From: Amycolatopsis australiensis | GTDB lineage: Bacteria > Actinomycetota > Actinomycetes > Mycobacteriales > Pseudonocardiaceae | DNA: 64,000 nt | Direction: 5' to 3' | NCBI RefSeq assembly: GCF_900119165.1 | Contig: NZ_FPJG01000006.1 | Span: forward strand, 744,001 to 808,000 | Shown: in pieces, positions 63,857 to 64,000 of the stretch | Layout of the letters: each line of letters starts with the position of its first letter | Position numbering within the stretch: position 1 is the stretch's first letter | Made by a program: the position numbers and the translations under genes | Notes under the pieces: generated by a model | What the model was told of the DNA's origin: nothing | The model's input: only the letters and a program-made list of their open reading frames with translations | The model's database searches: none

Positions 63857-64000
63857 CGCATCGGATCGCTCTGGTCGGGACCGGCAACATGGGTTCCCTG
63901 CACGCGCGCGTGCTCGCCGCCAACGAGCGCGTCGACCTGGTCCGGGTGATCGATCCGCGCGAAGAAGCGGGCAAGGCCGTCGCCGACCGCTACGAGACGC
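63853..64000 (+). CDS. Gfo/Idh/MocA oxidoreductase (partial, cut by window end)
   Basis: The first 49 residues are visible: [21 protein letters not shown] contains the Rossmann motif GTGNMG, and [20 protein letters not shown] follows, typical of Gfo/Idh/MocA NAD(P)-dependent sugar dehydrogenases. In amino-sugar pathways such enzymes oxidise the 3-OH of a UDP-sugar before transamination. Overlaps the aminotransferase stop (ATGA). Confidence 0.88.
   Translation, partial: MTHRIALVGTGNMGSLHARVLAANERVDLVRVIDPREEAGKAVADRYET

Overview
The window is high-GC actinobacterial DNA with very high GC at third codon positions, many GTG starts and many start codons lying 5-8 bases after a TANNNT -10 element (leaderless transcripts). 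It carries a full set of galactan/arabinan precursor genes (glfT1, glfT2, dprE1, dprE2, the UbiA-type DPPR synthase, PAP2, glf), the bacterial proteasome activator bpa and type VII secretion accessories (EspG, PPE, EspC/WXG). This points to a type IV cell-wall actinomycete of the Pseudonocardiaceae, most likely Amycolatopsis or a close relative. The genus is inferred from gene content and order, not from a marker gene.

1-9.0 kb: secreted hydrolases and nutrient uptake. An alpha-lytic-type S1 protease, a large LuxR/LAL regulator with an altered Walker A motif, a small DUF1345-like membrane protein, a secreted glutamic (G1) peptidase and a three-gene NitT/TauT-type ABC importer. 9.2-24.7 kb: a CitA/CitB-type two-component system diverging from the importer, a second trypsin-like protease, two SDR/MDR oxidoreductases, an Ldh2-like protein without its catalytic motif, a patatin, tRNA-Ser(UGA), a MarR regulator, a neutral zinc metallopeptidase, an M28 aminopeptidase, a class V aminotransferase homologue that lacks the PLP lysine, bpa, and an epoxide hydrolase. 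Two convergent gene pairs here are separated by related arrays of 30-bp units. A third convergent gap holds three perfect TTGTCCACA boxes.

24.8-48.6 kb: the arabinogalactan locus. A pyruvyltransferase-like gene diverges from the galactan exporter wzm-wzt-glfT1; then come glfT2 with a GtrA protein, dprE1-dprE2, DPPR synthase-PAP2-glf, and two large membrane proteins (GT-C-like and DUF6541-like). Two type VII secretion cassettes are interleaved: espG-hypothetical-DUF3558-PPE (28.9-32.3 kb) and ybaB-EspC/WXG protein-two hypotheticals (37.4-40.6 kb). Glf makes UDP-Galf for GlfT1/GlfT2, Wzm/Wzt exports the galactan, and DPPR synthase, PAP2 and DprE1/DprE2 make the arabinose donor DPA. The DprE1 residue matching the benzothiazinone-target cysteine is serine.

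48.7-64 kb: an F420-type LLM oxidoreductase, a HAD phosphatase, an acyltransferase and a translationally coupled pair of GT-C-like membrane proteins. A DUF6541-like pseudogene broken in several places follows, and then a compact gene set not recognised as a described pathway: LPG-synthase-like flippase, LuxC-like reductase, LuxE-like acyl-protein synthetase, a 26-codon micro-ORF, AMP-ligase, FabG-like SDR, acyl carrier protein and LpxA-like acyltransferase. A DegT sugar aminotransferase and a Gfo/Idh oxidoreductase, which runs off the window, diverge from it. This last cluster looks like a carrier-bound acyl/aldehyde and amino-sugar decoration pathway for a surface glycan, and is the best candidate for an undescribed system. 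No insertion sequence, prophage, CRISPR array or rRNA gene was found.
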